Source of the DNA: CAYVAP01 sp964343195
Lineage (GTDB): Bacteria > Bacteroidota > Bacteroidia > J057
NCBI GenBank assembly: GCA_964343195.1
Contig: CAYFIR010000109.1
Location: 1-22,321, forward strand
Length of the DNA stretch: 22,321 nucleotides
Direction of reading: 5' to 3'
Every line of letters begins with the position of its first letter. Position 1 is the stretch's first letter. Shown here one piece after another: positions 7,964 to 13,969 of this stretch. A program made the position numbers and the translations under genes. The notes under the pieces were generated by a model. It was given only the letters and a program-made list of their open reading frames with translations, was not told where the DNA came from and searched no databases.

Positions 7964-8095
7964 ACCAATACTTTTTTTTGACATCCTGTTGGCTCTGACG
8001 ACATCTAGCTCTGGCGGTAGTTGCATTCCAGGCGAAACCGATGCCCCATTTATGTTGAAAATTTCGAATTCTTCGACTCCTTCTACGTAGGACTT
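7964..8095 (-). pseudogene. Remnant of a paralogous C-terminal sorting-like domain, frameshifted in an A8 tract
   Basis: The minus strand reads VEGVEEFEIFNINGASVSPG followed by MQLPPELDVVRANRMSKK. This matches VEGVKEFQIINLNGAEISPE...NQLAPGLYVVRAGNQTKK of the 286-aa protein next door. Past the lysines the frame runs into SIGNG and beyond. If the run of eight A (8 T at 7972-7979 on the plus strand) had seven, the reading would be KKVLVMD and stop, parallel to the KKVAVSY-stop of the intact gene. The coding 5' part is missing or separated by hairpin sequence. It is best read as a decayed duplicate. Confidence 0.65.
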
Positions 8096-8137
8096 TTTCC
8101 ATTTTTTAAATGGGGGAAATCCCTTCCTGGTACCGAC

Positions 8138-8206
8138 AAAGTGGCCATCAGCAATTAACCAACATCGGGGCTTTAGGGGGATGTTGGTTAATTCGCGAAC
8201 CACTTT
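8138..8206. repeat. Large palindromic element with 14-bp perfect stem
   Basis: AATTAACCAACATC (8153-8166) pairs perfectly with GATGTTGGTTAATT (8180-8193) around a 13-nt G-rich loop. Outside it, AAAGTGG (8138-8144) pairs with CCACTTT (8200-8206). There is no T or A tail of terminator type. It lies between two gene remnants and may be a short fold-back insertion. Confidence 0.55.
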
Positions 8207-8269
8207 CAGCAAGCAATATTGTACAAAGAGATTTAAAGCAAGCCTGGGGCGGGGTTGACCCGGCAATTG

Positions 8270-8390
8270 TCGCTCGGGGCGGCTTGAGGGGCAGCCTGAA
8301 ATGCCGTCCCGACTCGTCGGGATTGCCTACCTTTTTGAAAAAAAGTAGGTCCCGCTGATCCGTGATCCCGCGAAGCGGGGAGGCGACACT
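8270..8390. repeat. Cluster of small hairpins
   Basis: Three hairpins follow each other: CCCGAC-TC-GTCGGG (8308-8321), CCTAC with GTAGG around an A/T-rich stem (8326-8349), and CCCGC-GAA-GCGGG (8367-8379). The density suggests an inserted repeat unit rather than decayed coding DNA. No family can be named from one copy. Confidence 0.35.
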
Positions 8391-8397
8391 GCAATTA

Positions 8398-8690
8398 GAA
8401 AAGCATGTTGGATAAAGTCCAGCTACGGTGAGGTAGCCATGTTGGACCAAGACATGGAGCGATCCCGCCTGCAAGTCCTTCAACCCCGTTGTAGCTGCTG
8501 TCAGTAGCCTTACATAAAAGGCCCCCACATCGGCATTGGTCGCACCCTGAAAGCGAACGGTAATGATGCCTTGCCGGAGAGAAATATACATAGCCTCTGT
8601 CCACCGGATGCCGTGGAAAGGACCTGGCTGTAGAGGTGGCGTCCGGGGTGGAGAAATTCAGCGTATTGGTCCCCTGGCTCCTGAAAAGAG
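8398..8690 (-). pseudogene. Remnant of a CBM6-like module plus start of a sorting-like domain
   Basis: One minus frame reads WTEAMYISLRQGIITVRFQG then ATNADVGAFYVRL, the look of the last strands of CBM6/CBM35-type modules (vxLxxGxxTVRfxG...D...vR). It continues GSLHVLVQHGYLTVAGL, comparable to MEVSVNNGFITVEGV in the 286-aa protein. The stretch before it, GTNTLNFSTPDATST, is in another frame, so at least one frameshift is present. After about 8420 the frame runs into hairpin sequence and the domain is not completed. I infer a decayed secreted binding protein; the CBM6 assignment is tentative. Confidence 0.4.
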
Positions 8691-8814
8691 GTCACTGGAG
8701 TTGAACAATACAAAAAATGCCCATAGTTGAGCAAATTGTTGGTTTCTTACCCTCAATTCCCTCAAACTATGAGCATTCTCAGTATCAATGCGATCGCTCG
8801 CTCTGCTATTACGC

Positions 8815-10572
8815 CTACCGTTGTACGATCACCTTTTGACTTTTGACTACGCCCCCCTGATGAATCCTGAGTAGATAGATCCCGGCGGATAACCCGGTGG
8901 TCTGGATCACTTCAAACGAAGTCGGATGTGGAATGGAGCGTATCACCTGCCCCTGGGAATTCATCAGGTTGAGCTGGGAAATGGTTGTGGGATCTTCCAA
9001 TTCTACCGTAAAGGCTCTATCGGCGGGATTGGGATATACTTTGGCTCCGAAAGTTGTCTCCTCAACATCCCCAAAGCCAGTGGTAGCATTTCCCGTGCAG
9101 GTGGCGACGAATATGTTGGAGCTATTACTGCCTGGTCCTGCGACGAGGGTATTGGTGCCGAGGGTGGCGGTGCCGGTGAAAAAGCCAGTGATGGCGGCGG
9201 TATTGGCATCGATGGCCACGAGGGATTGAATTTCATTGCCTCCGGTGCCGAGGACGGCTTTCATCCAGCCCAGGTCGCCATTGGTTGTGTATTTGGCGAC
9301 GATGCCATTGGTAGGACCGTCAAGTGTGATGGTGGCGGCATTGGCTCCTTCTCCCAGGGTGAAGCCGGTGAGTCCGGCGGAATTGAACACCCGCGCAGCA
9401 AGAAAGAGCTCTCCCTGGCTATTGACGGATAGGTCATACATCCGGACGGGTTCGGCAGGGCCGTGGCTCTGTCTGGCCCATTGGGCGGTTCCATCGGAGC
9501 TAAACCTGGCAACAAACATATCAGACGCCAATGCGGAAGTTTCCGTCAGGGTGGTACCGGCTATTTCGAATGAGCCCCTGAAAACACCTCCGATATACAC
9601 GGCATTGGTATTTCGGTCAACGGCCAGATCACCCGCTGCTACCGGAAATTCATTGTTGATCGCTCCCAGCCAGGAATTGAGCCATTGGATGGCTCCGTCC
9701 TCATCGAATTTGGCCAGAAAGGCCGCTCCATGTTCGACATCAACCTGAATCGTGTCAAAGGTCGCAATGTTGGAACTGGCAGTCGACGCACAGGAGCCAA
9801 CCCAGTAGATGTTGCCTGCTCCATCGATTCCGATCTGGGAGTCCAGGAACAGGGGATTTTGAGTTCCGTAGCTGTTGACCCAGTTCAGGTTTCCGTCGGA
9901 ATCATAGCTGACGAGCAACTGATTTGAAGTTCCGTCCAGGGTTACACTGTCAAACACTACTTCATTGCTGACATAACCCGACACTACGACATCTCCTGCC
10001 GGACTGATGGCGATCGAAGCACCAGTAGATGAAGAAAATCCCGGCTGGCTATCGGAGGTTTTCACCCACTGGACTTCTCCCTGTGGATTGAACTTCGCCA
10101 CGATCAATTCGCCAGAAGTAAAATTGGTCACAATGGAGATGGTGTCGATGGTGACCTGATTGGATACGTGGCCGGTGAAGTACACATTCCCTTGTGGATC
10201 CGTGGCGAGGTCATTGATTCTCAGGAGTCCATCCGGTCCGGTAAAGGTTTGGACCCACTGTGGCTCACCCTGGGAGTTGAATTTTGCGAGATATTCTGCC
10301 GCCAGATGTACACCAGGAACAACGGGATACCCATGGATGGTGAAGGAACCAAACTCCGTGCTATCGACCACGTTGCTGCTGACGTACAGGTTACCTGAGG
10401 CATCGCTGGTAACATGGTTGTATACAGTCGGAAGCAATGACTGGCCCGAGATGCCAGTGGCCTGAAAGGCCCAATCGGTACCCTGAGCCAAGGCGCTGAC
10501 AGGTAGCATTGCAACAAATGCAAGGAGAAGTCTTATGATGGGAGCAAAAAGGCTATGAGTAGGGGTGTTCAT
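8815..10572 (-). CDS. Secreted beta-propeller-like repeat protein with T9SS sorting domain
   Basis: This is a 585-aa protein counted from the ATG at 10572. The ATG at 10623 is rejected because the -7 box at 10604-10611 lies downstream of it, and because a good signal peptide (MNTPTHSLFAP...LPVSALAQ, about 30 aa) begins at 10572. The body has at least six repeats of the type AKFNxQGExQWVK alternating with GNxYxxGxxxN. This is the pattern of SBBP/NHL-type beta-propeller proteins. A T9SS sorting domain of about 75 residues closes the chain (VYPNPADRAFTV...LSAGIYLLRI...KVIVQR). The product is probably surface-exposed. No enzymatic motif is seen and the ligand is unknown. Confidence 0.85.
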   Translation of the reverse strand: MNTPTHSLFAPIIRLLLAFVAMLPVSALAQGTDWAFQATGISGQSLLPTVYNHVTSDASGNLYVSSNVVDSTEFGSFTIHGYPVVPGVHLAAEYLAKFNSQGEPQWVQTFTGPDGLLRINDLATDPQGNVYFTGHVSNQVTIDTISIVTNFTSGELIVAKFNPQGEVQWVKTSDSQPGFSSSTGASIAISPAGDVVVSGYVSNEVVFDSVTLDGTSNQLLVSYDSDGNLNWVNSYGTQNPLFLDSQIGIDGAGNIYWVGSCASTASSNIATFDTIQVDVEHGAAFLAKFDEDGAIQWLNSWLGAINNEFPVAAGDLAVDRNTNAVYIGGVFRGSFEIAGTTLTETSALASDMFVARFSSDGTAQWARQSHGPAEPVRMYDLSVNSQGELFLAARVFNSAGLTGFTLGEGANAATITLDGPTNGIVAKYTTNGDLGWMKAVLGTGGNEIQSLVAIDANTAAITGFFTGTATLGTNTLVAGPGSNSSNIFVATCTGNATTGFGDVEETTFGAKVYPNPADRAFTVELEDPTTISQLNLMNSQGQVIRSIPHPTSFEVIQTTGLSAGIYLLRIHQGGVVKSQKVIVQR

Positions 10573-10603
10573 ATTGACAGTTCGTTTGTATTGATGAAAC
10601 ACC

Positions 10604-10611
10604 CAAAAGTA
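10604..10611 (-). promoter_or_regulatory. Bacteroidota-type -7 box TACTTTTG
   Basis: On the minus strand the sequence is TACTTTTG, an exact match to TAnnTTTG, ending 31 nt before the ATG at 10572. No convincing -33 TTTG is visible at the expected distance. The box supports the shorter start of the downstream gene. Confidence 0.45.
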
Positions 10612-10735
10612 CCGGGAGGACAATAGGGATGGTATCCCTCATATGAGGGATATTTTTCTGTTTGGTCAGGTCATTGGATGACGGAAAGGACTTATCTCAT
10701 AGCAGCCTTTTGATGGGTGCCGCTTTCAGGGAAGG

Positions 10736-12241
10736 CTACTGAATAGCCTCCCTGCTCAGGATCCAGGCTTCTGCCTGAACCGATTCTTTCACCTTCGGGA
10801 GCATACTTTCGGCTTCCTGTTCCTGGTGAAATTTGTGGGTGCAAACCCTGAATCTTCCATTTCCATCCGGCAGTACCAGGGCCTGATAGCCGGAGTTGTG
10901 TAGTTGATTACGGGCTCGTTGGGCATTTGCCTCCCTTGCATAGCTTCCCACTACGATGAAAAATTCACGTGCCGGAGCTGTCGTTGGTCCCTCATTCGTG
11001 GGCATGGATCGATCCCGTTGTAGATAATATAGTGGATCCTGATTTTGGCCGGGAGTACCAGGAGCCTGCGTGATAGAGGTCGTAGTTGGACTCTGATGGG
11101 CCATGTCTCCCTGCAGCAAATCGATCTGCTGAGCAGGGTTAACGTATCGCTGATCCTCAAATACCATTAGCGATCCAGACTCACAAGCCACCCAGATATG
11201 GTGTGAAACCGGATCAAAGGTTAGGCCCATGGGCCTGGGCCGGGTAGGAATGGACTGAACCACCTGCATGTCCTGAGTAGAGACCTTCGTCAGGGTAGCA
11301 TCCTGATAGTCAGAAACATAGAGTGAGGATCCATCTGGGCTGATGGCCAGATGTTGCGGGTTGCGGCCCGTATAAGCGGTGGCGACTATGCTTTCCTTTA
11401 CCAGGTCAAATTTGACGACCTGTCCCACCTGGTGAAGCAGCATATAGAGATAGCGACCTTCCGGGCTGGATACCAGCGCCCCCGGAGCATCCGGCAGGCC
11501 AGAAATCCAGCGTACCGAAAAATCTACCAGTCGCACCACTGCGAGGCTTTTTTGTCCCTTGACTGTCACATATGCATATCTGGACTTCTGGTCCAGGGCA
11601 ATTCCTGTGGGCTGATCCCCGATACCGATCCGCTCTATTTCAACTCCTAGCTCAGTATCTATGATGCTCAGATCTCCACTACACTGGTTCGTGGCAAGTA
11701 TCCTGCTCCCGTCAGAGGTGGCAGCGACCTGATGCGGTAAGGACCCGACCTGGACAACCTGATCTACCTCCAGGGTCTGGAGGCTGATCCGATAGAGGAA
11801 GCTGGATGGTAGATTTCCTCCGGAATAACAGTCTGCGAGGTTAATACTCCCAACGCCTGGTCCTTTCATCTGGCGATTGAGAACATAGGCATATTCTCCA
11901 CCCGGGCTGAACGCTGAGTGTATGGCGGCTCCGGTATGAGAGCCGGTGTAGCCCAGGACATTATAGTCAGAAAGTCGGATTTGGCTGGAAAGGTGGGCTA
12001 CCTTTCTGAATTCCCGGTCATAAAAAGAAATGGCCTCTGAACTCCGGGTGGAGGTAAGGAGAAACAGTCCGTGGCCGGAATACTGCACAGAGCTATTCCC
12101 CTGAGGAGTCGAGATAACCCGGGATAATTTCAGGTCTTCCCCTTCGGGTATGGTGGTAGCGATACCCATAGGTCCGGAAAGGACAAAAAAGGCGGTAATC
12201 AGGAATTTTGGCAGGGTAAGGGAACGTAGCAATAAACTCAT
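10736..12241 (-). CDS. Beta-propeller (YVTN-type) protein with C-terminal SPOR domain
   Basis: This is a 501-aa protein from the ATG at 12241. An in-frame ATG 49 codons upstream would place translation inside a tRNA-like trailer and terminator, and it lacks a signal peptide; the chosen start gives MSLLLRSLTLPKFLITAFFV, a plausible signal sequence. About residues 40-365 hold YVTN/lactonase-like propeller repeats (GSRILATNQCSGDLSIIDTE, SRYAYVTVKGQKSLAVV, GRYLYMLLHQVGQVVKFDL, GSSLYVSDYQDATLTKV). A low-complexity linker rich in T, P and Q follows. The last ~78 residues (REFFIVVGSYAREANAQRAR...GRFRVCTHKF...AWILSREAIQ) look like a SPOR domain. SPOR domains bind denuded septal peptidoglycan, so a periplasmic or envelope location is inferred. 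There is no T9SS domain. The 163 nt to the upstream gene's start (10573-10735) holds only its promoter box. Confidence 0.82.
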   Translation of the reverse strand: MSLLLRSLTLPKFLITAFFVLSGPMGIATTIPEGEDLKLSRVISTPQGNSSVQYSGHGLFLLTSTRSSEAISFYDREFRKVAHLSSQIRLSDYNVLGYTGSHTGAAIHSAFSPGGEYAYVLNRQMKGPGVGSINLADCYSGGNLPSSFLYRISLQTLEVDQVVQVGSLPHQVAATSDGSRILATNQCSGDLSIIDTELGVEIERIGIGDQPTGIALDQKSRYAYVTVKGQKSLAVVRLVDFSVRWISGLPDAPGALVSSPEGRYLYMLLHQVGQVVKFDLVKESIVATAYTGRNPQHLAISPDGSSLYVSDYQDATLTKVSTQDMQVVQSIPTRPRPMGLTFDPVSHHIWVACESGSLMVFEDQRYVNPAQQIDLLQGDMAHQSPTTTSITQAPGTPGQNQDPLYYLQRDRSMPTNEGPTTAPAREFFIVVGSYAREANAQRARNQLHNSGYQALVLPDGNGRFRVCTHKFHQEQEAESMLPKVKESVQAEAWILSREAIQ

Positions 12242-12319
12242 GGCGAGTAATGGGTCAATCGGTCGTGTTATCTTAACGATAAAATCGTCCAGATATGAGA
12301 AGTCGAAGCAAACTACTGA

Positions 12320-12358
12320 CCAAAAAAAGAAAAATCCCCGGGCTGCTACCTCCGGGGA
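12320..12358 (-). terminator. Rho-independent terminator of tRNA-like unit 1
   Basis: TCCCCGG (12335-12341) pairs with CCGGGGA (12352-12358). On the minus strand the stem is followed by TTTTTCTTTTTTT. It lies 32 nt after the 3' end of the tRNA-like body at 12390-12511. Confidence 0.85.
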
Positions 12359-12364
12359 CCGATT

Positions 12365-12389
12365 AAAAAGGACTACTACTACTCGCAAG
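12365..12389 (-). repeat. Trailer repeat, copy 1
   Basis: On the minus strand CTTGCGAGTAGTAGTAGTCC followed by five T starts right after the tRNA-like 3' end and leads into the terminator. The same string with one extra TAG triplet occurs at 12677-12704 in the same place of unit 2. Confidence 0.8.
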
Positions 12390-12511
12390 CTGCAGGAGAA
12401 GGGGTCGAACCTTCAGGAGGTGGTTAGGCCCTTCCACAAAGTGGAAGGGCTTTATCCCAAGCCCTCGCCCCCGAGACCAGAGGGTGCGTTTGCCAATTCC
12501 GCCATCCTGCA
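12390..12511 (-). tRNA. Non-canonical class II (Leu-like) tRNA-like gene with oversized variable arm
   Basis: Read on the minus strand: acceptor 5' TGCAGGA pairs with 3' TCCTGCA over 7 bp (8 if the flanking C and G pair). Then come TG, a Leu-like D arm GCGG-AATTGGCAAA-CGC, A, and a stem CCCTC/GGGGG enclosing TGGTCTC. A T arm GAAGG-TTCGACC-CCTTC closes it. A variable arm (GAGG/CCTC) is stretched to about 50 nt by a perfect 10-bp hairpin GCCCTTCCAC-AAA-GTGGAAGGGC (12428-12450 on the plus strand). The anticodon loop lacks U33 and a purine at 37, so no normal anticodon can be named (formal 34-36: GUC). Promoter-like sequence and a terminator flank it. It could be a decayed tRNA-Leu or a functional tRNA-like RNA. 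No CCA is encoded. Confidence 0.55.
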
Positions 12512-12582
12512 GTATGTAATGAACATCTGGCAACTAACTTGCCGTTTGATGATCATAAAGGTAGATAAGGCTTCTGTATTTT

Positions 12583-12640
12583 GCAAATGTTATAACGAAA
12601 TATTTTTATTTTTTTGATTCTTCAATCAGGAGGGGTTAAA
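12583..12640 (-). promoter_or_regulatory. AT-rich promoter-like region of tRNA-like unit 1
   Basis: On the minus strand AT-rich DNA leads to ATAACATTTGCA, close to the -7 consensus TAnnTTTG with one base of difference in spacing. The core ATTTGC is at 12583-12588, about 71 nt before the tRNA-like 5' end. The same AT-rich stretch plus ACATTTGCA precedes unit 2. Confidence 0.35.
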
Positions 12641-12670
12641 AAATGAAAAATCCCCAGTTCGTACCGGGGA
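12636..12670 (-). terminator. Rho-independent terminator of tRNA-like unit 2
   Basis: TCCCC (12651-12655) pairs with GGGGA (12666-12670), with GT/AC continuing the stem after one mismatch. On the minus strand the stem is followed by TTTTTCATTTTTT. It resembles the terminator at 12320-12358 and lies at the same distance from the tRNA-like 3' end. Confidence 0.75.
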
Positions 12671-12676
12671 TTCAAT

Positions 12677-12704
12677 AAAAAGGACTACTACTACTACTCG
12701 CAAG
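12677..12704 (-). repeat. Trailer repeat, copy 2
   Basis: The same trailer as at 12365-12389 with four instead of three full TAG triplets (minus strand), placed between the tRNA-like 3' end of unit 2 and its terminator. It indicates duplication of the whole cassette. Confidence 0.8.
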
Positions 12705-12754
12705 TTACAGCGAAGGATTCGAACCTTCTTTTTAGAACCAACTTCTTACTGCAA
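12704..12754 (-). ncRNA. Minimal tRNA-like RNA: acceptor stem plus T arm, no D or anticodon arm
   Basis: On the minus strand TTGCAGT (12754-12748) can pair at all seven positions, two as G-U, with GCTGTAA (12711-12705). Between them lie a 4-bp mini-hairpin AGAA-GTTGG-TTCT, five A, and a perfect T arm GAAGG-TTCGAAT-CCTTC (12728-12712) with the conserved TTCGA loop. The total is about 51 nt. The shared trailer and terminator follow directly and a promoter-like region precedes it. It may be a tRNA remnant that lost its middle by deletion, or a small tRNA-mimic RNA. I see no D arm or anticodon arm within 100 nt upstream. Confidence 0.4.
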
Positions 12755-12802
12755 TGTCTTTCTCTGTTGACGATTCAAAGGTGGGGAGATTTTTTAAGCA
12801 AT

Positions 12803-12850
12803 GCAAATGTTTTAATAAAAAATGTGAAAAATTTTATTCTTTTCACTAAA
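12803..12850 (-). promoter_or_regulatory. AT-rich promoter-like region of tRNA-like unit 2
   Basis: On the minus strand an A/T-rich stretch leads to AAAACATTTGCA (core ATTTGC at 12803-12808), matching the layout upstream of unit 1. It lies 48 nt before the 5' end of the minimal tRNA-like body. Nothing else is supported between here and the channel gene stop at 13011. Confidence 0.3.
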
Positions 12851-13010
12851 ACTGTCCCACTGTTAAGAATATGTTAAATGAACTAGGATTAAATCCAGAT
12901 GAGTATTCACCTTGATTCTATTTATGTATTTCGTACGCAAATTACAGACCAAGGTTTGAAAAAAAGAAGGAATTCATGAAAAAAGATTACACCGAGCTTA
13001 AAAAAGTGCC

Positions 13011-13844
13011 TCATGGGGAGTTTTCATCCTCCTGGGTGGAGCGTTGAGCCAGCAACTTGTCTAGTTTTTCGTTGATCTCAGCTACCTGACCCTCAAGTTC
13101 ATCCGTGTTGTCTCGCACCATTTCCTCAACAAAGATTGCGTTGACAATGGAAAGTCCAAAAATCCCGCCACTCATGACGATGAGAATGAAGTAAGTTTTG
13201 GTCAGAAATGCTCCCGATTCGCTGAGGTTTGCCTGTTCGATGATTCCCTCAGGTACTTCATACCAGCCCTCTATGGTGAAGACCTTGAATATGTTGTAAA
13301 AGGATCGGATAGGGTCCCCAAAAAGCTCTGGAGCGGTGTGCTGATAGAGGCGACAACTAATCAGGGAGACGATGAAGCTGTACACAAAAAAGGCCAACAG
13401 GACAAAGACCGATGCTTTGAAGGCCCTTTGCACCCCTGCTACCAGTTCCTTGAGATTGGGAATAAAGCGTACAAATTTAAAAAAGCGCAGAACCCGGATA
13501 ATTCTGAAAACAAAGATGAACGCAAGATTGGTCAGGCTGGCCTTGAACAGCAGGATCAGGGATGGGATACTGGCCAGGACAATCAGGAACTCAAATCGGT
13601 TCCAGCCGCTGCTCATGTAGCCTTTCCAACTCATGATGCGAATCTTCAGGATGGCCTCTATCAGGAAATAGACCAGAAATATGGCATCAATAATGCCCAA
13701 TATCAGGTTGTCTTCCAACTCCCGAAAAGATAGCAGGAACAAAACCAGGGCGTTGAGAATGATAACGGCTCCTACATACTGGTCATCAATAAAAAAGCGG
13801 ACACGCTTAGGATGCCTGGGGTCTGTTTCTGGCTGAAGGCTCAT
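13011..13844 (-). CDS. One-domain voltage-gated cation channel (NaChBac/CavMr-like, filter TIEGW)
   Basis: This 277-aa protein has six transmembrane segments and should assemble as a tetramer in the inner membrane. S1 is about 24-41, S2 about 48-67, S3 about 83-100. S4 carries a charge every third residue: R114, R117, R120, K123 and R126 (FRIIRVLRFFKFVRF). S5 is about 143-163, the pore loop FKVFTIEGWYEV (186-197), and S6 about 216-240. A charged helical tail (EEMVRDNTDELEGQVAEINEKLDKLLAQ) resembles the coiled-coil bundle of bacterial channels. The filter T190-I-E192-G193-W194 has Gly where bacterial sodium channels have Ser (TLESW), as in eukaryotic calcium-channel repeats and, from memory, CavMr. 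Calcium permeability is therefore possible. The gene is divergent from the rhomboid gene. Confidence 0.9.
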   Translation of the reverse strand: MSLQPETDPRHPKRVRFFIDDQYVGAVIILNALVLFLLSFRELEDNLILGIIDAIFLVYFLIEAILKIRIMSWKGYMSSGWNRFEFLIVLASIPSLILLFKASLTNLAFIFVFRIIRVLRFFKFVRFIPNLKELVAGVQRAFKASVFVLLAFFVYSFIVSLISCRLYQHTAPELFGDPIRSFYNIFKVFTIEGWYEVPEGIIEQANLSESGAFLTKTYFILIVMSGGIFGLSIVNAIFVEEMVRDNTDELEGQVAEINEKLDKLLAQRSTQEDENSP

Positions 13845-13934
13845 GTGTCTTGGGGATCCAATGGATACTGGAAAATGAATCGGCAGTTAAAAATGCGAGA
13901 AAAAAACGGGAGTCAAAAGATATCTCTTATTCCG

Positions 13935-13942
13935 TAACTTTG
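13935..13942 (+). promoter_or_regulatory. Bacteroidota-type -7 box TAACTTTG
   Basis: TAACTTTG is an exact match to TAnnTTTG and ends 27 nt before the ATG of the rhomboid gene. A clear -33 TTTG is not seen. The short leader contains no Shine-Dalgarno sequence. Confidence 0.5.
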
Positions 13943-13969
13943 GCTCCCACCAAGTTGTAAAATATAACC

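Noticed and set aside
8148..8591. 147-codon minus-strand open frame as an intact gene
   Set aside because: Only its first ~65 codons look protein-like (binding-module tail); the rest is read through hairpin DNA. I annotate it as a remnant.
8790..8802. GCGATCGC octamer as a repeated regulatory or HIP1-type site
   Set aside because: A single occurrence near a gene end is not evidence of function.
10573..10623. Upstream ATG giving 17 extra residues to the repeat protein
   Set aside because: The -7 box lies downstream of that ATG, and the extra residues come before a normal signal peptide.
12242..12388. Upstream ATG giving 49 extra residues to the propeller-SPOR protein
   Set aside because: It would be translated from the tRNA-like trailer and terminator, and would bury the signal peptide.
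12365..12704. ACT/AGT triplet runs as a CRISPR or microsatellite array
   Set aside because: There are only two trailer copies 312 nt apart with three to four triplets each; they belong to the duplicated RNA cassettes.
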